A DNA stretch of 64,000 nt from Enhydrobacter aerosaccus (GTDB taxonomy: Bacteria; Pseudomonadota; Alphaproteobacteria; Reyranellales; Reyranellaceae), in assembly GCA_903915535.1 (NCBI GenBank), contig CAIWTJ010000043.1, forward strand, positions 62,001 through 126,000. Direction: 5' to 3'. The position numbers and the translations under genes were made by a program. The notes under the pieces are model-generated. The model saw nothing but the letters and a program-made list of their open reading frames with translations. It was not told the origin of the DNA and made no database searches. Positions 19,467-29,292 of the stretch are shown piece after piece. Every line of letters starts with the position of its first letter. The first letter of the stretch is position 1.

Positions 19467-20145
19467 GCGGTGCGCCGTAGCGAACGCCGGCGTCCCGTTC
19501 GGTCATGGCCGAGCGGATGAAGCGCATCGAGAGGCAGCCCATGACACGATCGCCTTTGCGGATGGCGACGCCGATGCCCTGAAGGCGGCCGCTGCGCGGC
19601 AGTGCGGTGAAGGAATAGCCGTCGCGCCTTATGCGCGCGAAGGCCGCGGCAAGCTTCGTGTCGGGCTTCACGCCCAGATGATCGAGCACGGCGCGGCGCT
19701 CGTCGGGCGCGCAGAAGGCCAGCCACGCGCGGCCGAGCGCGCTCGACAGGATGGGGCTCTTCTTCTGTAGCGCCGAGCGCTCGAACGACATCGGGCTCTC
19801 GGCCGCGGTCGAATGGCGGATGGTGATGGCGCGGTCGCTGATCGTGCCGAGATAGAGCGGCCAGCCGTATTTCTTCGTGAAGCGGCTCATGTGCGGCGCG
19901 GCGACATCGACCAGGCGATCGACAAAGCGGATGCCCTGCGCCAGCCCGAGCACCTTGTCGGTCAGGCGATAGCCTGCCGCACGCGAGACCTGGGTGGCGT
20001 AGCCCAGCTCGGCGAGCGTCTTCAGCAGCCGCGCGACCGTGGGTCGGGGCAGGTCGGTTTCCTCGGCCAGCGCCGAAATGGTGCCGTGCGGGCGGCGGCT
20101 CAACGCCTCCAGGACGGTGAAGCTGCGCGCGACAGGCTCGATCAT
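19423..20145 (-). CDS. IclR-family transcriptional regulator
   Basis: SFTVLEALSRRPHGTISALAEETDLPRPTVARLLKTLAELGY HTH and IclR effector-domain pattern. Confidence 0.92.
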   Translation of the reverse strand: MIEPVARSFTVLEALSRRPHGTISALAEETDLPRPTVARLLKTLAELGYATQVSRAAGYRLTDKVLGLAQGIRFVDRLVDVAAPHMSRFTKKYGWPLYLGTISDRAITIRHSTAAESPMSFERSALQKKSPILSSALGRAWLAFCAPDERRAVLDHLGVKPDTKLAAAFARIRRDGYSFTALPRSGRLQGIGVAIRKGDRVMGCLSMRFIRSAMTERDAGVRYGAPLNALASAIAADAER

Positions 20146-20160
20146 GGCGGGAAAGACTAT

Positions 20161-20173
20161 TCCGTAATACGGA
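20161..20173. promoter_or_regulatory. Putative IclR operator in iclR/TctC divergent intergenic region
   Basis: TCCGTA-A-TACGGA perfect dyad. Confidence 0.5.
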
Positions 20174-20249
20174 TTTTGTCGATGTCGGGCGGGAAATCCG
20201 CCGGCCGAAGGCCTATCCTCGGGCCAAGCAAAAAAGACATCGAGGAAAC

Positions 20250-21215
20250 ATGTTCGGCAGGCGGCACTTCGTTGCGGCAGGGGCAGCCATGGTGGCGGCG
20301 CCCTCGATCGTGCGCGCGCAGACGTACCCGTCGGGCCGCGTCACCGTGGTCGTGCCGTTTCCCGCCGGTGCCGCGACCGATCTCGGGGCGCGGCTTTATT
20401 CCGAGCAGCTCTCGGCGATGTGGGGGCAGCCGGTCGTGGTCGACAACAAGGGCGGCGGCAACGGCATTCCGGCCGCGGAGTCCGTCGCGCGCGCCAAGCC
20501 CGACGGGCTCACGATCTTCGCCACCTCGGCCATGACCCAGGCGGTCAATCCCGCGATCTACGACAAGCTGCCCTACGATCCGGTCGACAGCTTCGAGGCG
20601 GTGACGCGCATGGGCACGTCGCCGTTCGTGCTGCTGGTCGATGCCAACAGCCCGATCAAGTCGGCGAAGGAGCTGACGGAGAAACTCAAGTCCAACCCCG
20701 CCAAGAACAATTACGGCGCGGGCGCACTGCCGGCGCGCGTGGCGTCGGAGCTCTACAAGATGGAGGCGGGCGTCGAGGCGGTCTACGTGGGCTACAAAAG
20801 CAACCCGCAGGCGATCCCCGATCTCCAGAGCGGCCTGCTCTCCTTCATGATGATCGACACGGTGAACGCCAAGATCGCGATCGACCGCGGCGCGCTCAAG
20901 GGCCTGTTCGTCACCGACACCGAACGCTACGCGCAATTGCCCGACCTGCTGACCGCGGCGGAGGCGGGCTACCCCGGCGCATTGCTCACGACCTGGACGG
21001 GCTATTACGTGCCCAAGGGCACGCCACGGGAGATCGTCGACAAGCTCAATGCCGATATCCGCGCCGTGGCGGCCAGGCCCGACGTGAAGGTCCGGCTCGA
21101 TGCGACAGGTTGGACACCCAAGCTCATGAGCCCGGACGAGTTCGCCGCCTTCACGCGCTCCGAGAAAGAGCGCTGGGGCAAGATCATTCATCGTGCCAAC
21201 ATCAAGGTCGAATAG
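20250..21215 (+). CDS. Bug/TctC family substrate-binding protein
   Basis: Signal peptide; VTVVVPFPAGAATDLGARLYSEQLSAMWGQPVVVDNKGGGNG. Confidence 0.9.
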   Translation: MFGRRHFVAAGAAMVAAPSIVRAQTYPSGRVTVVVPFPAGAATDLGARLYSEQLSAMWGQPVVVDNKGGGNGIPAAESVARAKPDGLTIFATSAMTQAVNPAIYDKLPYDPVDSFEAVTRMGTSPFVLLVDANSPIKSAKELTEKLKSNPAKNNYGAGALPARVASELYKMEAGVEAVYVGYKSNPQAIPDLQSGLLSFMMIDTVNAKIAIDRGALKGLFVTDTERYAQLPDLLTAAEAGYPGALLTTWTGYYVPKGTPREIVDKLNADIRAVAARPDVKVRLDATGWTPKLMSPDEFAAFTRSEKERWGKIIHRANIKVE

Positions 21216-21224
21216 GAGAGAGCC

Positions 21225-22109
21225 ATGGAAGGTTCGCTGCGCGGCAACAAGGGCCCCCGTATCCGTCACGTCGCCGAAGAGAGCGCGCCGTACGAGACCA
21301 TCAGCGTCGACAAGCTGACGCCGATCATCGGCGCGGAGATCGCGGGCATCGACCTCAGCCAGCCGCTGTCGAACCGGCAGCAGGACGAGGTCCACCGCGC
21401 GCTGGCGGAAAACTCCGTCATCTTCTTCCGCGACCAGCACATCAGTCACGACCAGCACCTGGCGTTCGGCCGGATGTTCGGCGACCTGCACCTGCATCCC
21501 GCCGCACCGCATGAGCCGGGCAAGCCCGCGCTGATGATCATCCACGCCGACAAGGATTCGCCGCGTGCCAACGGCGAGGGCTGGCACACCGACGTGAGCT
21601 GCGATGTCGAGCCGCCGATGGGCTCGATCCTCTACATCAAGAAGTGCCCGCCTAAGGGCGGCGATACGCTGTTCGCCTCGATGTACGCGGCCTACGACGC
21701 GCTGTCGGATCGCATGAAGACCTATCTCGACGGCCTGACCGCGATCCACGACGGTGAGTCGGTCTATCGCGGCCTCTACAAGAACTCCAACGTCGCGGAG
21801 AAGGAGAAGTATCCGCGCGCCGAGCATCCCGTGGTCCGCACCCATCCGGTCACGCGCAAGAAGGCGCTCTACGTGAACCGCGGCTTCACCCGCGGCCTCG
21901 TGGGCGTGCCGCGCGACGAGAGCGACGGTATCCTGCGCTATCTCTACGAACACATGGAAAACCCGCTGTTCCAGTGCCGCTTCCGCTGGCAGGAAAACTC
22001 GATCGCCTTCTGGGACAATCGCTGCGTCCAGCACCGCGCCATGTGGGACTACTGGCCCCACACCCGCAGCGGCAACCGCGTCACCATCGCGGGCGACAAG
22101 CCGTTCTGA
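21225..22109 (+). CDS. TauD/TfdA family Fe(II)/2-oxoglutarate-dependent dioxygenase
   Basis: AEIAGIDLSQPL, GWHTDVSC (HxD), WDNRCVQHRAMWDY (distal His). Confidence 0.92.
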   Translation: MEGSLRGNKGPRIRHVAEESAPYETISVDKLTPIIGAEIAGIDLSQPLSNRQQDEVHRALAENSVIFFRDQHISHDQHLAFGRMFGDLHLHPAAPHEPGKPALMIIHADKDSPRANGEGWHTDVSCDVEPPMGSILYIKKCPPKGGDTLFASMYAAYDALSDRMKTYLDGLTAIHDGESVYRGLYKNSNVAEKEKYPRAEHPVVRTHPVTRKKALYVNRGFTRGLVGVPRDESDGILRYLYEHMENPLFQCRFRWQENSIAFWDNRCVQHRAMWDYWPHTRSGNRVTIAGDKPF

Positions 22110-22126
22110 GGCTTTCCCCCTCCCTG

Positions 22127-22187
22127 CCTCCCCCGTATGACGGGGGAGGTGTAAGAAGGCGTTTCCTCCCCCGTCATACGGGGGAGG
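22127..22187. repeat. Paired palindromic repeat element (REP-like doublet)
   Basis: CCTCCCCCGTATGACGGGGGAGG and its exact reverse complement CCTCCCCCGTCATACGGGGGAGG 15 nt apart. Confidence 0.85.
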
Positions 22188-22229
22188 TGCCCGAAGGGCG
22201 GAGGGGGAGAGCCCCAGGAGTGGTTTAGA

Positions 22230-22877
22230 GTGCTAGTCATCTTCGATTGTGACGGCGTGCTGGTCGACAGCGAGCCGCTTTCCAACACCGTGTTCGCGCG
22301 CGCGCTCAATCGCGAAGGGCTCGACTGGTCGGTCGAGGAGACGATGCGGCGGCTGGTCGGGCGGTCGATGAAGTCGTGCGTCGAGATCGTCGAGGGGTTG
22401 CTGGCCCGGCAATTGCCCGAGGACTTCGTGCACAAGATGCAGGCCGAGACGCTGCAGGCCTTCCGTGACGCGCCGCTGCAGGCGGTGCCCGGCATCAACG
22501 AGGCGATCGACGCCATCGAGGCGCAGGGGATCCAGACCTGTATCGCGAGCTCGGGCGGCTTCGACAAAATGGAAGTCTCGCTCGGTGTCACCGGCCTCTG
22601 GTCGCGCTTCGAGGGGCGCATCTTCAGTTCGAGCCAGGTGAAGCGCGGCAAGCCGTTCCCGGATCTCTTCCTGCACGCGGCTATCGCGATGAACGAGCAG
22701 CCTTTCGACTGCGTGGTCGTTGAGGATTCGGTGCCCGGCGCGCAGGCGGCGAGGGCGGCCGGGATGCGCGCGCTGGGCTATGTCGGCGCCCCGCATGCCG
22801 ACCGCGATGGCATGGGGGCGGCGGGCGCCTTGCTGTTCACCGACATCAAGCAGCTGCCGGAGTTGATCCACGGATGA
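22230..22877 (+). CDS. HAD-superfamily hydrolase (phosphatase)
   Basis: VIFDCDGVLVDSEPL, CVVVEDSVPGAQAARAAGM. Confidence 0.92.
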   Translation: MLVIFDCDGVLVDSEPLSNTVFARALNREGLDWSVEETMRRLVGRSMKSCVEIVEGLLARQLPEDFVHKMQAETLQAFRDAPLQAVPGINEAIDAIEAQGIQTCIASSGGFDKMEVSLGVTGLWSRFEGRIFSSSQVKRGKPFPDLFLHAAIAMNEQPFDCVVVEDSVPGAQAARAAGMRALGYVGAPHADRDGMGAAGALLFTDIKQLPELIHG

Positions 22878-24298
22878 CGTCCTCTTGGTCGATGGGTACC
22901 GGCAACGGCGAGCGCGTGATCGTCGTGGGCGCGGGCATGGCCGGACTGGTCGCGGCGCGCCTGCTGCACGATTCGGGATTCAAGGTGACGGTGCTCGAGG
23001 CGCGCGATCGCGTCGGCGGCCGGGTCTGGACCAATAGCGACGTCGGCGCTCCGGTCGATCTCGGCGGCTCGTGGGTGCATGGCGTCGACGGCAATCCGCT
23101 CGCGCTCTGGAGCGAGAAGCTCGGCGTCCGGCTGATCAGCTCGGAATCCGACCGGCTGATCATCGACGAGCGTGCTTCGGCCACCACGCGCGCGACTCAG
23201 CGCAGCAAGGCGTTCATGGGCGTCGCGGCTTTCCATACCGCCATGGCGTTTGCGAGCTGGAAGAGCAAGTTCCTGGCAAACGTGCGCGGGCCGCGCTCCG
23301 TCTCGGTGAAGGACGCGGTCGAGCCGCTGTTGCGCGCACCGTGGCTGCCCGAGGTCGACCGGCTGGTGATTGCGACCTTCGTCGAGGGCAGCGAGGGCGT
23401 GAATGGCTCGGTGTGGGACCAGCTTTCGGCCGAAGAGTGGTTCCCGCAGGAAGGGCTGGACGGCAACTCGCAGCCCCAGGGCGGCTTCGTGCAATTGCTC
23501 GACGATGCCAGGCGCGGCCTCGACATCCGCTTCGACACGCCGGTGACGGGGCTGCAGTGGAGCGGCACGGGCGTCGTGGCAACGCTCGGCAATGGCGAGC
23601 GAATGGAGGCCGAGCGCGCGGTGGTGACCTTGCCGGTGGGCCTTCTGCGCGGCGGCAGCTTCCGCCTCGATCCGCCGATGCCGCCCGAGCAGCAGAAGGC
23701 CCTCGCGCGGCTGGGCTATGGCGCCGGCGTCCTGGCCAAGGTCTATATGCGCTTCCCGCACGTTTTCTGGCCGGAGAAATCCAAGTGGTTCGGCCGTCTG
23801 CCCGATGCGCCGGACCGGCGCGGCACCTTCAACACCTTCGTCTCGCACACCGAGGAAACCGGCCTGCCGATCCTGCTGAGTTTCGCCAACGGGCATTCGG
23901 CGGTGCGCTACGAGCGCGAGATGAGCGACGAGGAGGTGAAGCAGGCCGCCCTCGCCACGCTGCGCAAGATGTTCGGCCACAACAAGGTGCCGGAGCCCGA
24001 GGCCTTCGTCTTCCCGCGCTGGTTGACCGACCCCTGGACGATGGGTGGCTACACCTACCCTGCCGTCGGCAGTCCGCCCGAGGACCATATCGACCACGCG
24101 CGGCCCCTCCGCGATCGCGTGTTCTTCGCCGGCGAGGCGACCGAGCCGGTCGAATACGGCACGGTGCATGCGGCCCTGTGGTCGGCCGAGCAGTCGGCTG
24201 AAGCGTTATACTCCGCGGCGACCGGGACGAAGCCCGGTCTCGATCGCCGTCCCTGGGCGGGCGCGCGCCGTGGCGCCGGCCGGCACAATGAGGGATAA
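22874..24298 (+). CDS. Flavin-containing amine oxidase family protein
   Basis: VIVVGAGMAGLVAARLL Rossmann motif, RVGGRVWT, C-terminal GEATEPVEYGTVHAALWSA. Confidence 0.9.
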   Translation: MTSSWSMGTGNGERVIVVGAGMAGLVAARLLHDSGFKVTVLEARDRVGGRVWTNSDVGAPVDLGGSWVHGVDGNPLALWSEKLGVRLISSESDRLIIDERASATTRATQRSKAFMGVAAFHTAMAFASWKSKFLANVRGPRSVSVKDAVEPLLRAPWLPEVDRLVIATFVEGSEGVNGSVWDQLSAEEWFPQEGLDGNSQPQGGFVQLLDDARRGLDIRFDTPVTGLQWSGTGVVATLGNGERMEAERAVVTLPVGLLRGGSFRLDPPMPPEQQKALARLGYGAGVLAKVYMRFPHVFWPEKSKWFGRLPDAPDRRGTFNTFVSHTEETGLPILLSFANGHSAVRYEREMSDEEVKQAALATLRKMFGHNKVPEPEAFVFPRWLTDPWTMGGYTYPAVGSPPEDHIDHARPLRDRVFFAGEATEPVEYGTVHAALWSAEQSAEALYSAATGTKPGLDRRPWAGARRGAGRHNEG

Positions 24299-24304
24299 GA
24301 GACC

Positions 24305-24523
24305 ATGAAGCTCGCCAGTGTTCTTTTCGTCCTCGTCATCGCCTCGGCCCTCGCCACTCTGGGCGTGCTGATCGCCGGCCTCGTCACCATGGCGCGGGGC
24401 TCGGCCAATCGGCCCGAACTCGCCAAGACCAGCAACAAGCTGATGTGGTGGCGCGTGCGCCTGCAGATGCTGACGCTCGCCTTCCTGTTGCTCTGGGCCC
24501 TCGCGAGCGGCCGGCTGTGGTAA
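24305..24523 (+). CDS. Twin-transmembrane HIG1-like protein
   Basis: 72 aa, two TM helices, RPELAKTSNKLMWWRVRLQ typical of bacterial HIG1-domain proteins. Confidence 0.75.
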   Translation: MKLASVLFVLVIASALATLGVLIAGLVTMARGSANRPELAKTSNKLMWWRVRLQMLTLAFLLLWALASGRLW

Positions 24524-25110
24524 AGCTGACGCGCATCTATACGAAGGGCGGCGACAAAGGCCTGACCTCGCTCGGCCGCGGCGGCCGCGTGCCCAAGCAC
24601 GACCTGCGCGTCGAGGCCTACGGTACGGTCGACGAAGCCAACTCCACCATCGGCATGGCGCGCGCCGTGATCGCGCGCACCGTCAAGAAGGACCGGCGGC
24701 GCCACGACGTCGAGGCGATGCTGGCGCGAATCCAGAACGACCTGTTCGACCTCGGCGCCGATCTCTGCACCCTGTTCGCCAAGGACAAGACGGACCGGCC
24801 GGCGCTGCGCATCGTGCCGTCGCAGACCGAGCGGCTGGAGCGCGAGATCGATGCGATGAACGCCGAGCTGGCGCCGCTCACCTCCTTCATCCTGCCGGGC
24901 GGCAGCGAAGCCGCCGCGCACCTTCACCTCGCGCGCACCGTCGCCCGCCGCGCCGAACGCCGCATGACGCAGCTTGCTGCCAAGCAGGCGGTCAATCCGG
25001 AAGCGATCAAGTACATCAACCGCCTGTCCGACCACCTCTTTGTGCTAGGCCGCCGGCTGAACGAGAACGGCGCCGCAGACGTTCTCTGGGTGCCAGGCGG
25101 CGCGCGGTAA
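24517..25110 (+). CDS. Cob(I)yrinic acid a,c-diamide / cob(I)alamin adenosyltransferase (PduO type)
   Basis: GTG start at 24517; TRIYTKGGDKGLTSLGRGGRVPKHDLRVEAYGTVDEANS. Confidence 0.9.
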   Translation: MVKLTRIYTKGGDKGLTSLGRGGRVPKHDLRVEAYGTVDEANSTIGMARAVIARTVKKDRRRHDVEAMLARIQNDLFDLGADLCTLFAKDKTDRPALRIVPSQTERLEREIDAMNAELAPLTSFILPGGSEAAAHLHLARTVARRAERRMTQLAAKQAVNPEAIKYINRLSDHLFVLGRRLNENGAADVLWVPGGAR

Positions 25111-25117
25111 AATTGTG

Positions 25118-25221
25118 TCGTCCTGAGCCGAAGGCGAAGGACCTTATCGAACGATCAGACGCCAAATTCGCCGTGAGACTATGGGGCTGGCGTGAGGTCC
25201 TTCGCCTTCGGCTCAGGACGA
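25118..25221. repeat. Inverted repeat with 27-bp perfect arms, 50-nt spacer
   Basis: TCGTCCTGAGCCGAAGGCGAAGGACCT and AGGTCCTTCGCCTTCGGCTCAGGACGA. Confidence 0.9.
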
Positions 25222-25312
25222 TAAGCCGCTTGACAAAAATTGCGGATTGCGCAATATACTTGTGGCTCTATTCATCGTCCAAAGGCGCACAGGCCAGTTG
25301 GCGCACTTAGCG

Positions 25313-25345
25313 CTACCCCGCTACCCCGCTACCCCGCTACCCCCG
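25313..25345. repeat. Short tandem repeat, about four copies of CTACCCCG
   Basis: ctaccccgctaccccgctaccccgctacccccg. Confidence 0.9.
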
Positions 25346-25419
25346 TGTCCGCGTGGTTCCCGTTATTTTAACGGAAGCGAATTGGGGCAACGTCGAGCGG
25401 GCAACGCCGTTGTCGTCTC

Positions 25420-25698
25420 ATGCCTTCGCAGAAATCTCCGCGCATGATGATCCTGGACCGCTTCGCGGCGGGATACATCGACATTGCCAACCTCGCGGTC
25501 GAGGAGGCGGGCGAGAGCGTGCGTGTCACGGGCTCCGTTCCCAGCGAAGAAGAGCGGCAACGTGTGCTGAATTTGCTGGGAGAAGCGCAGGCCGAAGGCA
25601 TCCGGTCGACCCACGCGATCGAGGTCCGGCCGGGCGACAAGCCGGCCGACGAAGGCGCGTCGGTCGCGGATATCCGCTATCCCGCGGAGCCCGCTTAG
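25420..25698 (+). CDS. Small hypothetical protein, BON-like pattern
   Basis: 92 aa (possible start 25444); LAVEEAGESVRVTGSVPSEEERQRVLNLL resembles a BON-type half-domain. Confidence 0.4.
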   Translation: MPSQKSPRMMILDRFAAGYIDIANLAVEEAGESVRVTGSVPSEEERQRVLNLLGEAQAEGIRSTHAIEVRPGDKPADEGASVADIRYPAEPA

Positions 25699-25860
25699 CC
25701 GCTCTGGCCGCTTCTAACCTGTTGAAAAATAGGGCGAAAAGCTTCCGCGCTGCGATTTTGTGCAGTGCGCCATATGCTTGACATGGTTGGCTGAACACCC
25801 CTACACGAAAACCCCTTCGCCGGGCGGGAGGCTCGGCCGTAACTCACATAGGCGTAACGC

Positions 25861-26610
25861 ATGAAAGTGCTCGTCGCGGTCAAGCGGGTCATCGACTACA
25901 ACGTCAAGATTCGCGTCAAGGCCGACAACACGGGTGTCGAGACGGCCAACGTCAAGATGTCCATGAACCCCTTCGATGAGATCGCCGTGGAAGAGGCGAT
26001 CCGCATGAGAGAGAAGGGTGCCGCGACAGAAGTCATCGCTTTCTCCGCCGGTCCCGCCCAGTGCCAGGAGACGATCCGCACCGCGCTCGCCATGGGCGCC
26101 GACCGCGGCGTCCTCGTGCAGACCGATGCCGAACTGCAGCCGCTGGCCGTGGCCAAGCTGCTGAAGGCCGTGGTCGACAAGGAACAGCCGGGCCTCGTGA
26201 TCGTGGGCAAGCAGGCGATCGACGACGACTCGAATGCAACGGGCCAGATGCTGGCCGCGCTGCTCGGCTGGTCGGTCGGCACCTTCGCCAACAAGATCAA
26301 CGTCGCCGACGGTTCGGTCGAGGTGAAGCGCGAGGTCGACGGCGGCCTCGAGAACATCAAGCTCAAGATGCCCGCGGTGATCACCACCGACCTGCGCCTC
26401 AACGAGCCGCGCTACGCGTCGCTGCCCAACATCATGAAGGCCAAGAAGAAGCCGATCGAGACGCTGGCGCCGGATGCGCTGGGCGTGGACGTCGCGCCGC
26501 GCCTCAAGACGCTGAAGGTCGAGGAGCCGCCGCAGCGCAAGGCCGGCATCAAGGTGAAGACCGTGGCCGAGCTGGTCGACAAGCTGAAGAACGAAGCGGG
26601 AGTGATCTGA
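25861..26610 (+). CDS. etfB: Electron transfer flavoprotein subunit beta
   Basis: [36 protein letters not shown]. Confidence 0.95.
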   Translation: MKVLVAVKRVIDYNVKIRVKADNTGVETANVKMSMNPFDEIAVEEAIRMREKGAATEVIAFSAGPAQCQETIRTALAMGADRGVLVQTDAELQPLAVAKLLKAVVDKEQPGLVIVGKQAIDDDSNATGQMLAALLGWSVGTFANKINVADGSVEVKREVDGGLENIKLKMPAVITTDLRLNEPRYASLPNIMKAKKKPIETLAPDALGVDVAPRLKTLKVEEPPQRKAGIKVKTVAELVDKLKNEAGVI

Positions 26611-26612
26611 CC

Positions 26613-27548
26613 ATGGCCATCCTCGTCGTCGCCGCGCATGACGGCAAAACGGTTCGCGCCAACGTCGCCAACGCGGTCGCCGCCGCGGGCCAGATGGGCT
26701 CCGACGTCACCGTGCTGGTGGCCGGCAAGGACTGCGGCGAAGCCGCCAAGTCCGCCGCCGCGATCGCCGGTGTCGGCAAGGTGCTGCAGGCCGAGGACGC
26801 GGCCTATGCCAACTGGCTGGCCGAGGACATCGCGCCGCTGGTCGTGAAGCTCGCGCCCAACTACAGCCACATCGTGATGGCGGCCGACTCCGTCGGGAAG
26901 AACATCGCGCCGCGCGTCGCGGCCCTGCTCGATGTCGGCCAGGTCTCCGAGGCCATCAAGGTCGTGTCGCCGGACACGTTCGTGCGTCCGATCTATGCCG
27001 GCAACGCGATGGCCACCGTGCAGACGGCCGACAAGATCAAGGTCATCACCATTCGTCCGACCAACTTCAAGGCCGGTGCGGGCGGCGGATCGGCGGCGAT
27101 CGAGCAGATCGGCGGCGAGGGCGCCAAGGGGCTTTCGTCCTATGTCGGCGCCGAACTCTCCAAGAGCGAGCGGCCCGAGCTGACCGGCGCCAAGATCGTC
27201 GTGTCTGGCGGCCGCGGCATGGGCAGCGGCGAGAACTTCAAGATCCTCGAGAAGCTTGCCGACACGCTCGGCGCCGGTCTCGGCGCCAGCCGTGCGGCGG
27301 TCGACGCGGGCTACGTGCCGAACGACTACCAGGTCGGCCAGACCGGCAAGGTGGTGGCGCCCGATCTCTACATCGCCATCGGCATCTCCGGCGCGATCCA
27401 GCATCTGGCCGGCATGAAGGACAGCAAGACCATCGTTGCGATCAACAAGGACGAAGAGGCGCCGATCTTCCAGGTCGCCGACTACGGCATCGTGGGCGAT
27501 CTCTTCCAGATCGTTCCCGAACTTACTGCCGCCGTAGAGAAGAAGTAA
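26613..27548 (+). CDS. etfA: Electron transfer flavoprotein subunit alpha
   Basis: ATG at 26613; [72 protein letters not shown]. Confidence 0.95.
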   Translation: MAILVVAAHDGKTVRANVANAVAAAGQMGSDVTVLVAGKDCGEAAKSAAAIAGVGKVLQAEDAAYANWLAEDIAPLVVKLAPNYSHIVMAADSVGKNIAPRVAALLDVGQVSEAIKVVSPDTFVRPIYAGNAMATVQTADKIKVITIRPTNFKAGAGGGSAAIEQIGGEGAKGLSSYVGAELSKSERPELTGAKIVVSGGRGMGSGENFKILEKLADTLGAGLGASRAAVDAGYVPNDYQVGQTGKVVAPDLYIAIGISGAIQHLAGMKDSKTIVAINKDEEAPIFQVADYGIVGDLFQIVPELTAAVEKK

Positions 27549-27563
27549 GGTTCAGGGGTTTCC

Positions 27564-28439
27564 ATGGTGATCAAGCGGATCGGCGTCATCGGTGCCGGCC
27601 AGATGGGCAGCGGCATCGCCCATGTCTGTGCCCTCAAGGGCTTCGACATCCGGCTCGTCGACATCGACCAGTCCCGCCTCGATAACGGCATGGACAATAT
27701 CGGCCGCAACATGGACCGCCAGATCGGGCGCGGCATGATCCGGCCCGAGGACAAGGATGCGGGCATCAAGCGCATCACCACCGGCATCGACTACAAGGTG
27801 TTCGCCGACTGCGATCTCGTCGTCGAGGCCGCGACCGAGAACGAGCAGGTCAAGCGCGAGATCTTCAAGAAAGTCTGCGTCGGCCTGCCGCCCAACGTGC
27901 TGCTGGCGACCAATACGTCGTCGATCTCGGTGACCCGTCTTGCGTCGGTGACCGACCGTCCCGGCAAGTTCATGGGCATGCACTTCATGAACCCGGTGCC
28001 GCTGATGGGGCTGGTCGAGCTGATCCGCGGCATCGCCACGGAAGAGGAGACCTTCCGCACCGTTCGCGAAGTGGTGGTCAAGCTCGAGAAGAAGCCCGTC
28101 AACGCCGAGGATTTCCCGGCCTTCATCGTGAACCGCATCCTGCTGCCGATGATCAACGAGGCCGTCTACGCGCTCTACGAGGGCGTGGGCAACGTCGAGG
28201 CAATCGACACCGGCATGAAGCTGGGCGCCAACCATCCGATGGGCCCGCTCGAGCTCGCGGACTTCATCGGTCTCGATACGTGCCTGTCGGTGATGCAGGT
28301 TCTTCACGAGGGCCTGGCCGACTCGAAGTACCGCCCGTGTCCGCTGCTTGTGAAATACGTCGAGGCCGGCTGGGTCGGCCGCAAGGTCAAGCGCGGCTTC
28401 TACGACTACTCCGGCGAGCGGCCCGTCCCGACGCGATAA
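27564..28439 (+). CDS. 3-hydroxybutyryl-CoA dehydrogenase
   Basis: [60 protein letters not shown]. Confidence 0.93.
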   Translation: MVIKRIGVIGAGQMGSGIAHVCALKGFDIRLVDIDQSRLDNGMDNIGRNMDRQIGRGMIRPEDKDAGIKRITTGIDYKVFADCDLVVEAATENEQVKREIFKKVCVGLPPNVLLATNTSSISVTRLASVTDRPGKFMGMHFMNPVPLMGLVELIRGIATEEETFRTVREVVVKLEKKPVNAEDFPAFIVNRILLPMINEAVYALYEGVGNVEAIDTGMKLGANHPMGPLELADFIGLDTCLSVMQVLHEGLADSKYRPCPLLVKYVEAGWVGRKVKRGFYDYSGERPVPTR

Positions 28440-28486
28440 GAGGCGCGTTGACTCCCACGGCCGGTTGATGCGTAAATTCACCGGCA

Positions 28487-29292
28487 ATGATTCACATTCC
28501 TCAGGCGGTCGCGCGCATTCCCTTGCTTCGGGGCGTGTTGCGGCTTGTCCTGATGGGCTACGCGCGGCTTCTTAAGCGGCGCTTCGTGATCGAGCGGCGC
28601 ATGGGACTCGACTTGCTGCTCGACCGCGACAACATCATCGACTGGCACCTCTTCATCACCGGCAGATGGGAACGTCCGCAGTTCACCGAGCTGTTCGGCC
28701 TCGCCGCCGAGCAGCTGCGCCGCCGCAAGGCCGACGCGGTGTTCCTCGATGTCGGCGCGCACTGGGGGCTTTATGCGCTGGCGGCGCACCAGAGCGGCAT
28801 GTTCAGTCGCATCGTCGCTTTCGAACCCGACCCGATCAGCTTCGCGCAGCTCCACGCGAACCTGTTCCTGAACGGCGCGCAGAACGCGATCGAAACGCGC
28901 GAGCTGGCCGCGACCGCCGCTTCGCGCTGGAGCCGGGCGACGAGCACAATCGCGGCGCGACACGCGTGATCGATCCCGACAGCGGCCATCCCGCGACCTG
29001 CCACGGCGTGACGATCGACAGCCAGTTCGATTTCGAGGGCAAGCTGGTGGTGATCAAGATCGACGTCGAGAGCCACGAGCCCGAAGTGCTCGAGGGCATG
29101 AAGAACATCCTGTCGAAGAATCGCTGCATTCTGCAGGTCGAGGTCTGGGATCAGCCGTCGGGCGAGACCGAACGGCGCTTCAAGGCGCTGTCGACGATGT
29201 TCACCGCGCACGGCATCCGCTTCGTGCGCGCCATCGACGCCGATTTCTACTTTGTCTCCGACTTTCCACACGGCCGCGAGGTTCGATCATGA
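28487..29292 (+). pseudogene. FkbM-family methyltransferase interrupted by a frameshift near 28915
   Basis: N-terminal half (VFLDVGAHWGLYALAAH...IVAFEPDPISFAQLHANLFLNG) in frame of 28487; C-terminal half (KLVVIKIDVESHEPEVLEGMKNIL) in a different frame ending 29292. Confidence 0.75.

Noticed and set aside
20157-22061. 634-aa minus-strand ORF
   Set aside because: Antisense to TctC and TauD genes; composition artefact of high GC.
25311-25345. Possible CRISPR-like repeat
   Set aside because: Direct octamer tandem repeat without spacers; no cas genes in window.
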